Shown here one piece after another: positions 43,221 through 53,201 of a stretch of DNA of 64,000 bases. The stretch is from Saccharomycopsis malanga (lineage: Eukaryota > Ascomycota > Saccharomycetes > Ascoideales > Saccharomycopsidaceae): the NCBI GenBank assembly GCA_004014935.1, contig CP025323.1:620001-684000 (forward strand), given 5' to 3'. Under the pieces are notes generated by a model that worked only from the letters and a program-made list of their open reading frames with translations, was not told where the DNA came from and did not search any database. Made by a program: the position numbers and the translations under genes. The stretch's first letter is position 1. Each line of letters opens with the position of its first letter.

Positions 43221-44298
43221 CTTAGTATGATTATTTATGATGGCGTCTCTTTTCAGATCCTCAGTTTATCTCTCAATCAAATACTGTTCGGACTGTGCTC
43301 AAATGCTACTTCCAACTCCGCAAGGCTTTTAAAACAATTGATTAATGTCCTCCCGAGGCGTACTATAATGGCGGCTAACGGGATATAACTGTCAGAGAGA
43401 TGATTACTTGTATAGCTCCCCAGTGTTTTTTTTCTCTCTGCTTTTTTCCCATACGCTTTGAATTATAAAAAAGCCTCTTGCCATTGGCTGAAGTTGTGCT
43501 GACGGCGTGCTTATGTAATACAGGGTGAGGGGGTGAGTGCGTAATAGGACAGAGTGTTGGTTGGTAAAATGAAATATTAAAGACGCCATTGATGTTGCTG
43601 ATGTTGCTGATACAATTTGTTATATATATGTAGATAAATGGCGGCATGGTGGTACTTAGGTATTTAGCTGTGTAAGTGTATGATTCGTTTGGAGTAATAG
43701 ACAAACTGTAACAGTTGTATAAAGCTTGAGCCAGAAATGGTCTGTAATAAACAGAAACTTGCCAGAAATTATAAATAGAATGAAGCTGAGTATCCTGTAG
43801 GATATAGAACAAGTTACAATGTAAAATGAGCCAAATTGAAATGTAGTGTTGCATTGTATAACTATCATAAAGCATATCCTTTCAAAAATTGACCATAACG
43901 ATAAAAGTGCTAAATAAATGTGTTCTTTTCTTGAGCTACTAATCTTGGATTATCTTTCGATACCTTCGATTTTACTATTATAATATAGGGCGTGATAAAT
44001 AAGCACCAAAATTGTGTATTTATATTTGTCAAAAATGTTATTCTATCAATGTCCTGGAAAATACTTAAAGGATCGTAATGTTTATACTATGTAAGGGTTG
44101 TGTGTTAATGAATATTGCAATACTGATAAGTGTTAAACTTAAAAGATCTTGAATAGATAACGAGTTTTTAATTTCGGTAATGTGATTAAATGGCTAATCT
44201 TTTGGACAACCAGCACTTGATAAATTTAAGTGTTGCTTTCGTATGCACTGCTAGTAAAAACTCAATGTTTATCGTAACTTCATGTAAAAAAAAACTAT
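43221..44298. other. NDUFS2 promoter and MME1 3' flank
   Basis: A 166-codon minus-strand frame (43375-43875), rich in Tyr, Ile and Ser, has no recognisable domain and was not accepted. No other signal was found. Confidence 0.55.
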
Positions 44299-45501
44299 TC
44301 AACTGAGTTTTCGTGATTTTGCCTTTTCGACCAAAGCGTCCAATTCCTTAAGGATTTCCTGATAGACAAGCAACATAATACTGCTTTGGATGGCGGTCCA
44401 CACGAACCTTGGCTGGACCCCGCTAAACAACACTTTGAAGCCCTCCTGATTATAGATTGTGCAAAGTCCTTTAATGATTGACGAGCTTTTGAGGATCGTA
44501 ACAGGCTTTCCAGGAAGTTTAGTTTCACCATGGATATTCGAAATTGTTGTAGATTTCAGTGGTGGTGATTCCGAAGTGTTTTGAGTTTGAATTCTTGTTT
44601 TTACAACATCTAAAGGAGTCGTCAAAACACCAGTAATACCACCGGCTGCACCACCAACTAACAATTCCGAACCTAAACTTAGATTTTTACCATCTTGCCC
44701 ACTGAATCCGTTCTTTTTCTCAAAAGAAAAGGCCCATTTACGAAACTTTTCATAGAATGCAAACTGCATTGCACTGAATGGCAAGTCTCTGCCAAGAGTG
44801 GCTTTATATCCAGAATAAAAAGTGCCAACACCTTCCAGCTTGGCGATAGTCGCTATGGCATCTCGTAGATTTTTATAGTTGTATCCGGATTGGAAGTATG
44901 GATTATTATATCTTCCTTGAAGTTGCAATCTTGCTTTCAAGACCTCCGAGGGAACGAAATGCACACTGGTAACCAAATCGCCCATTAGGCCAGCAAACAA
45001 ATGGGTGACGGTCTCACTCAAATGATACTCTCCAATGAGCTTTTTCTTGAGATATTCATACGTACCAAAGAAAGTGACTCCTCGAGGAATCGACCCAAGC
45101 ATTGCTGCACCGTAACCAGCATACCAACCTTTGCGAAACCCTTCTTCTAATAAAATTGTCTTGTAAGCTTTCATGGTGTTGCTGTATTTCACAGCATTGG
45201 GGGCTGCCTGTTGACGGGTTTTCACAGTATCCAATGAATGCATTGCGGAGTCACTGAAAGCACTACCAACAATCCCTGCCCCAATATAATGCCATAACGG
45301 ATCTGGTGATACTATATTATCAGCACCATGTTTCTCATTATGATTAATGTACAAATCTTGGTTGATTCCAAATGGATCAGAGCTGGTATAGCCCAATTCT
45401 TTAGTCCTGTTCTCGCTATGTATGGTAGATTGGAAATATGAGTCGTCGTGTTGTCGTTTTACAATCTTCTCCTTCACAATGGAATTGGGGGTTTCCTCCA
45501 T
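44299..45501 (-). CDS. MME1: mitochondrial carrier, probable magnesium exporter Mme1
   Basis: The 400-residue protein has a polar N-terminal extension of about 65 residues, then DPLWHYIGAGIVGSAFSDSA and three carrier repeats. Signatures are HSLDTVKTRQQ (Pro replaced by Ser), VPSEVLKARLQ and TPLDVVKTRIQ. Long hydrophilic loops interrupt repeat 3. The N-terminal extension, the degenerate first signature and the RGVTFFGTYEYLKKK block fit S. cerevisiae YMR166C (Mme1), which exports Mg2+ from mitochondria. The carrier family is certain; the substrate is by orthology only. Confidence 0.82.
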   Translation of the reverse strand: MEETPNSIVKEKIVKRQHDDSYFQSTIHSENRTKELGYTSSDPFGINQDLYINHNEKHGADNIVSPDPLWHYIGAGIVGSAFSDSAMHSLDTVKTRQQAAPNAVKYSNTMKAYKTILLEEGFRKGWYAGYGAAMLGSIPRGVTFFGTYEYLKKKLIGEYHLSETVTHLFAGLMGDLVTSVHFVPSEVLKARLQLQGRYNNPYFQSGYNYKNLRDAIATIAKLEGVGTFYSGYKATLGRDLPFSAMQFAFYEKFRKWAFSFEKKNGFSGQDGKNLSLGSELLVGGAAGGITGVLTTPLDVVKTRIQTQNTSESPPLKSTTISNIHGETKLPGKPVTILKSSSIIKGLCTIYNQEGFKVLFSGVQPRFVWTAIQSSIMLLVYQEILKELDALVEKAKSRKLS

Positions 45502-46007
45502 ATTCAGCTGGTCTTCTTGATCAACGCTATCAATGAATATAACAAAAAGAGCAAATATTGTAACGTATAATAATGAATGTAGACGGAGATGAAAAATCGA
45601 GCGATGCGTGAACGGACTTTTCAGACTGAGTCAGAATGCGGAGTCTATAAATGGCATTTACTGATTTAAAATACCATACCCGTAATGAAAGATACTAATA
45701 AAATTCATTCACTATGATTTGATTTCTTTTGAATCGAGTGCAAAGACAAAACAAAAAACAAACAAACCAAGCTTTTCCATAGAATTTATCAAATCTACAA
45801 TATGTAATGTTGAACCCAAGTTCTCAATGTTCACCAGACAACAAGTTAATACAGTAGCTACTGGAGTTATGCACAATACATCCAACTAACCGTAATAATA
45901 CAATTCGAAGATCTACAACACTGGTTAAAAAACAAAAATAAGCAGCGTTTTCAATTATACATTATGAAAGATATTTATTATGACAATAATGAAAATCCTC
46001 AACTAAC
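45502..46007. other. MME1 promoter and RPS15 3' flank
   Basis: AT-rich spacer; nothing was recognised. Confidence 0.6.
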
Positions 46008-46848
46008 TTATTTGAGAGGCATGAAACGGGAAGCACCACCCAAACCTGGTCTACCGTGTCTGACTGGAGTGTAAGAAAGAGAGAATTCACCCAAGTAGTG
46101 ACCGACCATTTCTGGCTTGATTTCAACATTGTTGAAAACCTTACCAGAGTAAACACCGACAACAGAACCGATCATTTCTGGAACAACAATCATGTTTCTC
46201 AAGTGGGTCTTGACTGGAGCTGGCTTTTCGTTAGCTGGAGTGGCCAACTTGGCGGCTCTCAACTTCTTGATCAAACCCATTGGCTTGGAGTCCAAACCTC
46301 TTTGGAATCTTCTTCTGACTCTGGCGTGAGTCAACTTGGCGAATTCTTCAGTTGGCAATTCCAACAATTGCTCAAGAGGAACACCTCTGTATGAGAAAGT
46401 TTTAAAGATTCTCTTCTTTTTGTCTAAAGATTGTTAGTATTACAAGATAATCATAAGAGTGCAGCAACATGTCGAGAAATTAGTCCAGGAAATATTTCAA
46501 TTTTCGTGACTGACAAAAAGTAGTTGATGAAAACATGAGTATCACTTTCATATAATAATATCATTCATTCAATAATTTCCATCTGTTTCAACATTTTTTC
46601 TTCAAAGGTTATTGATTCTTGACTTTTTTCATTCTTGATTGATGAAATTTTCAAAGTTTCTTTACAATCCTGATATCACCAAATCATTCTTATACAATGC
46701 AGCCTTCTCACAAACTCATTATTTCAAATTTTTCACTTGACCTCTAATATACAATCTCAAATTTCAATATTGACAACCTTTCCTGCTCTAGTTCCCTCGA
46801 TGCTGTTCATATTCTCATTCCTCACATACCAGTAGTAGTGGAAGACAT
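46008..46848 (-). CDS. RPS15: 40S ribosomal protein uS19, one intron
   Basis: Exon 1 is 46830-46848 (MSSTTT plus one base) and exon 2 is 46008-46423. The 406-bp intron has GTATGT, TACTAAC and TAG. The 144-residue product contains [49 protein letters not shown] and ends SRFMPLK, matching uS19 in full. It sits at the head of the small subunit near the A site. The start of exon 1 was chosen as the only short ATG exon that meets a consensus donor and restores the frame. Confidence 0.94.
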
Positions 46849-47450
46849 GTTTACTGTTATTTGATGTTAATCCCAATCGAACTTCAGTATAATAAGAAAC
46901 TCTTTGACTTAAATTTTCGTTATATTGCAAGTGCAAATCGACCATAGATTTTTTCGCACGGCCAGATTGAGGTTACGAGGCCCTGGGCCACCCGGTCTGT
47001 TTTTGAAAAATATCAAAAAACGCTGTCACGCCCACATGATTTCGAGATGACCCGCTTAGTTAAAGTGTTAAGAAACAGTATAGTACCACCCATACTAAAC
47101 TCTGTGATTGTCTCATTAGCACTGTAGCAGTCTGTGTAAACATTAAATTGCCTAATTACGGTGCTTTAAGTGTTGTATGTCATGGTTATTTAAAATTTAC
47201 TTCTCAAGACATCCAAATCCAGTTCCATATAGCCCTATTAGAATACACGTGATGTATGGACTGCCCTAATTTTTGGTTTTTCAAGCTGGTGAAAAAACCA
47301 GTCAAATACAGAAGAGCTGAAAATTTTGGGAATTGTTAAGTAGTGGAAGTACGATAAATCACCAAAGGATAGTCTGCGTTCCAGCTTAAAAGTGATTATT
47401 CTGACAGGACACATAACGAACAAGTCTTTGAACACAAACATTGTACTAAA
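46849..47450. other. divergent ribosomal-protein promoter (RPS15 / RPP2)
   Basis: The 600 bp between two ribosomal protein genes transcribed away from each other. The Cbf1/Tbf1-like motifs are listed separately. No gene within. Confidence 0.65.
47232..47270. promoter_or_regulatory. Cbf1 site flanked by CCCTA motifs, RPS15/RPP2 promoter
   Basis: CACGTG (47246-47251, reading ATCACGTG on the minus strand) lies between AGCCCTATTA (47231) and GCCCTAA (47263-47269). This repeats the Tbf1-plus-Cbf1 logic seen upstream of RPL19, though the CCCTA words are weaker matches to RMCCCTAA. Confidence 0.5.
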
Positions 47451-47783
47451 ATGAGATACTTAGCTGCTTACTTGTTGTTGGTTGAAGGTGGTAACGCCTC
47501 CCCATCTGTTAAGGACATTCAACAAATCATTGAATCTGTTGGTGTTGAATTCGAATCTGCCAGAGCCGAATCTTTGTTGTCTTCCCTCGAAGGTAAGACC
47601 GTCCAAGACTTGATTGCTGAAGGTTCTGCCAAGTTTGGTTCTTTGCCATCTGGTGGTTCTGCTGCCGCTGGCGGTGCTAGTTCTGGTGCTGCTGCTGGTG
47701 GTGATGAAGCTGCTGCTGAAGAAGAAGCCGCTGAAGAAGAAGAAGAATCCGATGACGACATGGGATTCGGTTTGTTCGACTAA
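47451..47783 (+). CDS. RPP2: 60S acidic ribosomal protein P2
   Basis: The 110-residue protein begins [19 protein letters not shown], the P2-type dimerisation domain. A Gly/Ala hinge and acidic [13 protein letters not shown] tract follow, and it ends MGFGLFD, the universal stalk C-terminus that recruits elongation factors. No intron. Whether it is the P2A or P2B paralogue cannot be decided here. Confidence 0.95.
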   Translation: MRYLAAYLLLVEGGNASPSVKDIQQIIESVGVEFESARAESLLSSLEGKTVQDLIAEGSAKFGSLPSGGSAAAGGASSGAAAGGDEAAAEEEAAEEEEESDDDMGFGLFD

Positions 47784-48376
47784 GCTCCTTCGTTTGTGCA
47801 ACAATCTTCAAGCTCTATGTTTCTCCAATGTTTTTCATGATGAATTAGTTAATGTTTGCATTAGTATTTAATTTACATTATACGAGTTTGTTATGATAAG
47901 TTACAGTAGTAATAAGCGTAGAGTTATTCTTGCTTTACCTCATGGAAATTATATGTAGATGATTTACCAAGATGAATGTTCATTAGTGAAAAAAATCACT
48001 ATTTATATTTTATATGTATAAGAAACTATCAGTATAAGTCTGTATGGCGTTTATGATATCGGAAGTTTATTACGTAAGGATATTGGAATGTACATACCAG
48101 TAAAAATTGAAGTTAATAAATAAACTTGACTTGTATGATCGCTTGATGACGAGTAATTGCTGCTCAATTGTAACTTTATTGTAAAATAATTTCAAGCTAA
48201 ACCTCCTTAGGTATAAAAATTTATATTATTGGATAAAACTGTGGCGGTGCTTCAATTATGATGAAAGGACTTGACATATATTCGTGTAAATGTCACGTAG
48301 CTTTTATTATCTGCTGTAATTTGGTAAAATAAATGGAATGTATCCTATTTTTTTGTTAGGACAAAAGAGTGCTTCA

Positions 48377-48417
48377 GTACTGGGCTCGAAAAATAAGATA
48401 TTATTACCATCATTATC
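48377..48417 (+). mobile_element. 41-bp severely 5'-truncated SINE-like insertion with 13-bp target duplications
   Basis: GTACTGGGCTCGAAAAATAAG plus an ATT-rich end is the last 41 bp of the family. AAAGAGTGCTTCA (48364-48376) precedes it and AAAGAGTGCATCA (48418-48430) follows, a 13-bp duplication with one mismatch. Extreme 5' truncation with a full-size target duplication is a signature of LINE-type reverse transcription. Confidence 0.75.
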
Positions 48418-48462
48418 AAAGAGTGCATCAAAATGTTTTCAATCCATTTCATCAATTTTTAT

Positions 48463-48688
48463 AACAATAAGAATCTTTTATTTCGAGCCCAGGACATATC
48501 AGTTCCGTATGTACGCGCTATGTCTAGAGGGACTTGGTAAAACCCAGTGGGGAAAACCCAAGTATTTCCCGGTCATTGTAAGCTTCTTGCTGACTTTTCT
48601 GAACACCCGATGGGCTAGAAAGTAAGCTCTAGACTTTTGTCTAGGTCGTGTTTCAGATAGTTGCACTTGCCTGTGAAATAACGTTCAG
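48463..48688 (-). mobile_element. 5'-truncated SINE-like element with 14-bp target duplications
   Basis: The tail is at the left (AACAATAAGAATC), and the body extends to CGTTCAG, where the copy stops before the tRNA-like head. TCATCAATTTTTAT (48449-48462) and TCATCAATTTCTAT (48689-48702) flank it, a 14-bp duplication with one mismatch. The body is very close to the 14504-14873 copy, so this is a fairly young insertion truncated during reverse transcription. Confidence 0.82.
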
Positions 48689-49054
48689 TCATCAATTTCT
48701 ATGGAGAAAAAGAAAGCATTTCATTGTGTGAATGGACAATAGTTGATTTATAAAACTTCGTCTGCAGTTTTATAATGCTTCAACTTGAGAATAGTTCTAT
48801 TAATGTTTTTTCTAAGTGGGCCACGACAAATTTCATAGGTAGCTCAACTTATTTTGTTCTAAAGAAATAAGATCAATTCAATTACATGCTGATTAGTTAT
48901 CTAAAGTAGCAATCGATTTATAGTTAAGCATCATATGGCCGCTGAAAAGCTGGAAATCTGCTCAAACAAAGATGATTCATAAACTGTGCTGAAGTATATA
49001 ATATAAACGTACCCAGTGCTGCCTTCAACATAATATAATATTACTTGACTAAAT

Positions 49055-49714
49055 TCAACCGTAATATCCCGAGCATCGTGTTTCTTTATGAATAGTAAAA
49101 CACTTTACGCTGCAGAAACGTACTCCACACCGTACACATTTATTAGGAGCATTGCTTCCGCAAATTGAGCATAATTTCTTTCCCGATTGAGACAAATGGT
49201 CGTCTGTAATAGAATATAATCTGTCGCCCTTTAGGATTTTTGCATGCTCAATGTCCTCATCATAGTAATTGTTGATGGTCTTACGAGACGTGAGAATCTT
49301 TCTAGTCTGTGGGGTCTGGCCCTGCTTAAATCGCCTTGTGTTTGAGGTCTTGTTAATGTTGGAAGAGTAGTTTATCAAGTCAAATATTGGATAGTTGGTG
49401 CTGTCAAAGTCTTTGAATGATATGTTGAGTCCTGATCTGGGAAGTTCCACTTTAGACTGTTCATTGTAATTCTCCCTGTCAATCTCTTGGTGCCTTTTTA
49501 CCGATTTCCGGACCTCTATAAGATTCTCGTTAAGACTGCTGTCATGTGCGGTGGCTTCTAACTGACTGAGGTTGTACGAGCCGGCAGCCATACGCTTTCT
49601 TGATTGGTCGCTATTCGAACTGCTGTACATCGACTTGGACGCCTTGAGATTGATAGACGATGAAAAATACACATTTGGGTCTGACCCTCTAGGTATTTCC
49701 TCCACAAGACCCAT
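49055..49714 (-). CDS. VPS71: SWR1-complex subunit Vps71/Swc6, HIT-type zinc finger
   Basis: The 219-residue protein has a disordered basic N-terminus and a C-terminal zf-HIT domain with seven Cys and one His: CSICGSNAPNKCVRCGVRFC followed by SVKCFTIHKETRC. A terminal zf-HIT after SGKKLCSICG is the Vps71/Swc6 arrangement. The SWR1 complex swaps H2A for H2A.Z in promoter nucleosomes. Size is somewhat below the S. cerevisiae protein. Confidence 0.85.
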   Translation of the reverse strand: MGLVEEIPRGSDPNVYFSSSINLKASKSMYSSSNSDQSRKRMAAGSYNLSQLEATAHDSSLNENLIEVRKSVKRHQEIDRENYNEQSKVELPRSGLNISFKDFDSTNYPIFDLINYSSNINKTSNTRRFKQGQTPQTRKILTSRKTINNYYDEDIEHAKILKGDRLYSITDDHLSQSGKKLCSICGSNAPNKCVRCGVRFCSVKCFTIHKETRCSGYYG

Positions 49715-50472
49715 GATTATGACTATGTTATCTTATATTCAGCCCCCCTTTTCGCTGGGTAAAATTATAGATGATATGTGATATTGTTAAGTATGAATTG
49801 TGAGCATCACCAACATATTTTCAGTTTCGCGCCAGTATGGGGGTCGCTGGCACCCCGTTGTGGAGGGCATCCATGATTATGCTTACTACCATAATTTTAC
49901 CAATTTGAACTGATAGAAGTTTTTTATAAATAGTTTTTATGGATTTAATAACAATGCCAATAGTAACACTGCGCTGCAATCTTGAAGTTGGCTTTATATA
50001 ATTACAACTTCTGTAGGCGACATTCTTTTTATCATATAGTTTAGTTACAAAATAAACGAGAAAAACTGTACAGCTATTTTGTTCCTATTGACAAAAAATA
50101 ATTATTGAAGGGCTAGTTCTTTCGGAGAAGAGAAAAAGACGTAGCAGGATAGTTCAGCGACTAGTACTGTTGTAAACGAGAAAAAAGACCTAATAGGCTC
50201 AAGGGTGAGCAGATTATAATGACCGGGACATGACTGCGAATTCTCCACTAGGCTTTTACAAGCCCACTTAGATCTAATGTGCGTATATACGAAACTAATA
50301 TGTACTGGGCTCGAAATATAAGATAAGATATTACTATTATTAGGGAACGTACCTCTTCCATGGCACATACCAAAACGGCGGTTCGAATATATTTTCCATC
50401 ATTTCGGCGGAGCTCTTCAAAACGATTCAAATGGCTAAATAAAAGGTAAGCAATTATTCGTGGAAGATTACA
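49715..50472. other. divergent promoter of VPS71 and ARH1 with a SINE-like copy
   Basis: The SINE-like copy (50141-50342) ends 130 bp before the ARH1 ATG, so it lies within the likely promoter or leader of ARH1. No gene was recognised. Confidence 0.6.
50141..50342 (+). mobile_element. SINE-like element, short-body subfamily
   Basis: The head reads GCAGGATAGTTCAGCGAC, with an A-box-like TAGTTCAGCGAC. A short body follows (AACGAGAAAAAAGACC, CTCAAGGGTGAGCAGATT), then the shared tail from AATGACCGGGACATGA through GCGTATATACGAAAC and GTACTGGGCTCGAAATATAA to an ATT-rich end. The body differs from the 14504-14873 type but matches the copy at 52180. No target duplication was found. Confidence 0.75.
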
Positions 50473-52023
50473 ATGTTAAAAATTGCTAGCAGGAATGCTG
50501 AAAAGATTATCTGGACTCCAAGGGTGTATAGACAACACCGGTTTTTTTCTGATGTTGCTCTGAGAACATTCAACATAGCGGTTGTGGGATCTGGCCCGTC
50601 TGCATTTTATACAATATTGTACCTATTGCAAAAACATGATCCGGTGGATAAATTAAACATTGACATCTACGAAAAGCTACCAGTTCCATTTGGGCTTTCA
50701 CGTTACGGAGTGGCACCAGATCATCCTGAGGTGAAGAATTGTGAGGACAAGTTTCAAGAGATTATTGAGCAGACAGCGGCTCTTAATCAAAAGGCACCAG
50801 CTAAAAGCGAGGTAAGATTTATAGGAAATGTGAACATAGGCAAAGATTTGAGCCTCACTGATCTTCGGAATAGCTATAATGCAATACTTTTCGCCTATGG
50901 CTGTGCACACGACAAGCAGTTGGAGATCAAAGGTGCAGAGTCTCCAGGGATTATCTCTGCACGTAAGTTTGTAGGATGGTACAACGGACTTCCAGAGCTT
51001 CAAGACTTGAATCCGCCTTTGGACAAGGTGGAAGATGTAATGATTATAGGCAATGGGAATGTTGCTTTGGATGTAGCACGGGTTCTTTTGTCTCCTCCAG
51101 AGTACTGGGAGAAAACCGATTTGTCAAAGATTGCCCTCGAGACGTTGAGGAAAAGCAAAGTGAAAAGAGTACGAATCGTAGCAAGAAGGGGTTTTTTTCA
51201 AAGTGCATTCACCAATAAAGAATTGAGAGAACTTTTAGAGTTGCGCAAGTTGAACATTTTCTTAGAGCCTCTCGATGAGGATGTCTACATCTTGGCAAAG
51301 CTCCTCAAGTCAAAAATATCAAGAGTCCATAAGAGAAGATTGTCCATGTTGGAAAACTATTTCAAAGAAGAACAGAAGATACCAGAAGGCGCAAAAACAT
51401 GGTCTTTAGAATATCTTAAATCACCAGTCGAGGTGTTCTCTGGGGGTAACAATATATTGTCTGCAGTGAAACTACGTAAGAATCAGTTACAAGAAGAGAT
51501 TGTTCCCGGTGGCGGACCAGAAACATCCAAAGTTGTGCCAACCGGCGAAACCATAACCACCAAGGCAGAACTCTTAGTTACGTCCATAGGGTTCAAGGGT
51601 CTAGAATTGCCTACAATGAAAGACATTGGCATAGAATTTGACGTTGATAGAGGCGTAATACCTAACGTACACGGAAGAATAATCAACAATCTCAAAGAAC
51701 AAAAGATTCTCCCCGGTTTGTACACTACAGGCTGGATCAAACATGGTCCTAAAGGGACAATTGCAAGCACAATGATGGATGCATTCAGTGTAGGGGCAGA
51801 AATGATCAAAGACATGCAAGATTCTAAAGTAATAACCACCGCTGGATTCAATAACATTGAACCAGTCTTGAAAAGTAATAACGTTGACCATGTGCTTTGG
51901 AAAGACTGGAAATTGATTGACAAAGTAGAAAAGTCCGCCGGAACCGAAACAGGGAAGGTCAGGGAGAAATTGGTTAGTGTGAAGGAGATGTTACTTGCCG
52001 CAAAGGGGGTTTCCAGTGGTTAA
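50473..52023 (+). CDS. ARH1: mitochondrial NADPH:adrenodoxin (ferredoxin) oxidoreductase
   Basis: The 516-residue flavoprotein has a short mitochondrial presequence (MLKIASRNAEKI), the FAD fold at IAVVGSGPSAFYTILYLLQK, the YGVAPDHPEVKNC block and the NADPH site at IIGNGNVALDVARVLL. It ends with TGWIKHGPKGTIASTMMDA, characteristic of adrenodoxin reductase. It reduces the ferredoxin Yah1 for Fe-S cluster, haem A and coenzyme Q synthesis. No intron. Confidence 0.95.
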   Translation: MLKIASRNAEKIIWTPRVYRQHRFFSDVALRTFNIAVVGSGPSAFYTILYLLQKHDPVDKLNIDIYEKLPVPFGLSRYGVAPDHPEVKNCEDKFQEIIEQTAALNQKAPAKSEVRFIGNVNIGKDLSLTDLRNSYNAILFAYGCAHDKQLEIKGAESPGIISARKFVGWYNGLPELQDLNPPLDKVEDVMIIGNGNVALDVARVLLSPPEYWEKTDLSKIALETLRKSKVKRVRIVARRGFFQSAFTNKELRELLELRKLNIFLEPLDEDVYILAKLLKSKISRVHKRRLSMLENYFKEEQKIPEGAKTWSLEYLKSPVEVFSGGNNILSAVKLRKNQLQEEIVPGGGPETSKVVPTGETITTKAELLVTSIGFKGLELPTMKDIGIEFDVDRGVIPNVHGRIINNLKEQKILPGLYTTGWIKHGPKGTIASTMMDAFSVGAEMIKDMQDSKVITTAGFNNIEPVLKSNNVDHVLWKDWKLIDKVEKSAGTETGKVREKLVSVKEMLLAAKGVSSG

Positions 52024-52615
52024 AGAATGTGTTTTGTAAGCTTGGTAAGTATTGTAAATAATGAGCATTACAAATTACATATTTTAGACAAATATAAGGT
52101 ATCTAAAACATACAAGGGAGGCATAATGTGTAAATTACTGCAAAACGGATTTGATTTGACTGTTTGATTCTTATATATGCCGCTGGGCAGGATGGCACAA
52201 CTACCAGTACTCTCGAAAACGAGAAAAAAGACGTGGAAGACTCAAGGTTGAGCAGATTGTAATGACCGGGACATGAGTGGGCTTTCCCCATAAGGTTTTA
52301 CCAAAGTCCCTTCAAACGCGCGTATATACTGGGCTCGAAATATAAGATGTTATGATTATTATTATAATGTCATATATATTAAATTCGAACTGCTCAGAAA
52401 TTTGTAAAAATTGCCAGTTTAAGATCTCAAATAGCAACTAATATTAAAATACTGTTCCCATGAAGTACGCGCATTGCATTTGAAAGAGTTTGAACATGAA
52501 TATATAGCTACTATTATACGATTATGTGCAAATTTGATTAGTACTAAGCTGCTATGTATCAAGTATACTAATAAAGTACAGGCCCTACAGAAAAGGCAAC
52601 GATATTGAGCACTGT
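52024..52615. other. convergent 3' flanks of ARH1 and SDH6 with a SINE-like copy
   Basis: The SINE-like copy at 52180-52369 fills the middle; the rest is AT-rich spacer. Confidence 0.6.
52180..52369 (+). mobile_element. SINE-like element, short-body subfamily
   Basis: The head is CCGCTGGGCAGGATGGCACA. A short body (TCTCGAAAACGAGAAAAAAG, CTCAAGGTTGAGCAGATTG) leads to the shared tail from AATGACCGGGACATGA, with a small internal deletion, ending GGGCTCGAAATATAAGATG plus ATT repeats. It pairs with the copy at 50141 in head and body. A possible worn target duplication (TTATATATG / TCATATATA) is too simple to trust. Confidence 0.75.
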
Positions 52616-53025
52616 TTAGTGTACATCCTTGATTTCCTTCTGAGAAAACATGTCGTATTTTCTAAAGCCGGTTCGAAGCAAATGTTCGATTGTAGCAAAG
52701 TCTCTCTTGGAAAGATGTCTAAATCTGCCAAATTCTCCCCTAGAAAAACTGTTAATAACGCCTCGTGAATCAACCAATTTTTAGATATCAACGCACATAC
52801 CTCACATAATGCCGAAAGTTGAGCTGATTCTCCTACACCCTCGTTAGTCGTTTATACCCTCCTTAATGTTCCAGCCAACTATACTCACTCTTGGCTTAGT
52901 ATAAATGCATCGAATGCATTTTCTGTAAAAATGCACCACTACATTCTAATTAGTACGCTTCTCCAACTGTTTGCAAAACATTGCCCAGACTCACCCTCCT
53001 TTTGCAATCCCGATAATCTCACCAT
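52616..53025 (-). CDS. SDH6: succinate dehydrogenase assembly factor Sdh6 (SDHAF1), three introns
   Basis: Exons are 52995-53025, 52889-52938, 52801-52832 and 52616-52739, with 50-61-bp introns. Donors are GTGAGT, GTGAGT and GTATGT; branch sites are TACTAAT, GACTAAC and TATTAAC; all acceptors are TAG. The 78-residue product begins MVRLSGLQKEVVHFYRKCIR, continues TKPRENQLNFRHYVRGEFGR, FRHLSKRDFATIEHLLRTG and ends DVH. It matches S. cerevisiae Sdh6 (79 residues) end to end. It is an LYR-family protein, with FYR as the LYR motif, and protects or inserts the Fe-S clusters of Sdh2 in the mitochondrial matrix. It is divergent from PRP8, 176 bp apart. Confidence 0.93.
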
Positions 53026-53201
53026 CTTGTTTTTGGCACTAAGGTTATTCCCATAAACCTCCTCCTCTCCAATACTGTATATATAGCTCCGAAATTGTGC
53101 ACGTGATAGAGGTCGCGATATAAAAAAAATTCAGGCATCTCTGAAATATAGCGTAAATAATGATAGTAATTAATATTTGGTTAATATAGACAGCAAGCAC
53201 A

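Larger units (their letters stand above)
47784..49054. other. convergent 3' flanks with two SINE-like insertions
   Basis: Lies between the ends of RPP2 and VPS71. Two SINE-like insertions in opposite orientation lie 45 bp apart (48377-48417 and 48463-48688). No gene was recognised. Confidence 0.6.

Noticed and set aside
43375-43875. 166-codon minus-strand frame
   Set aside because: Biased Tyr/Ile/Ser composition, no domain, and it lies in the NDUFS2 promoter. Conservation in relatives would reopen it.
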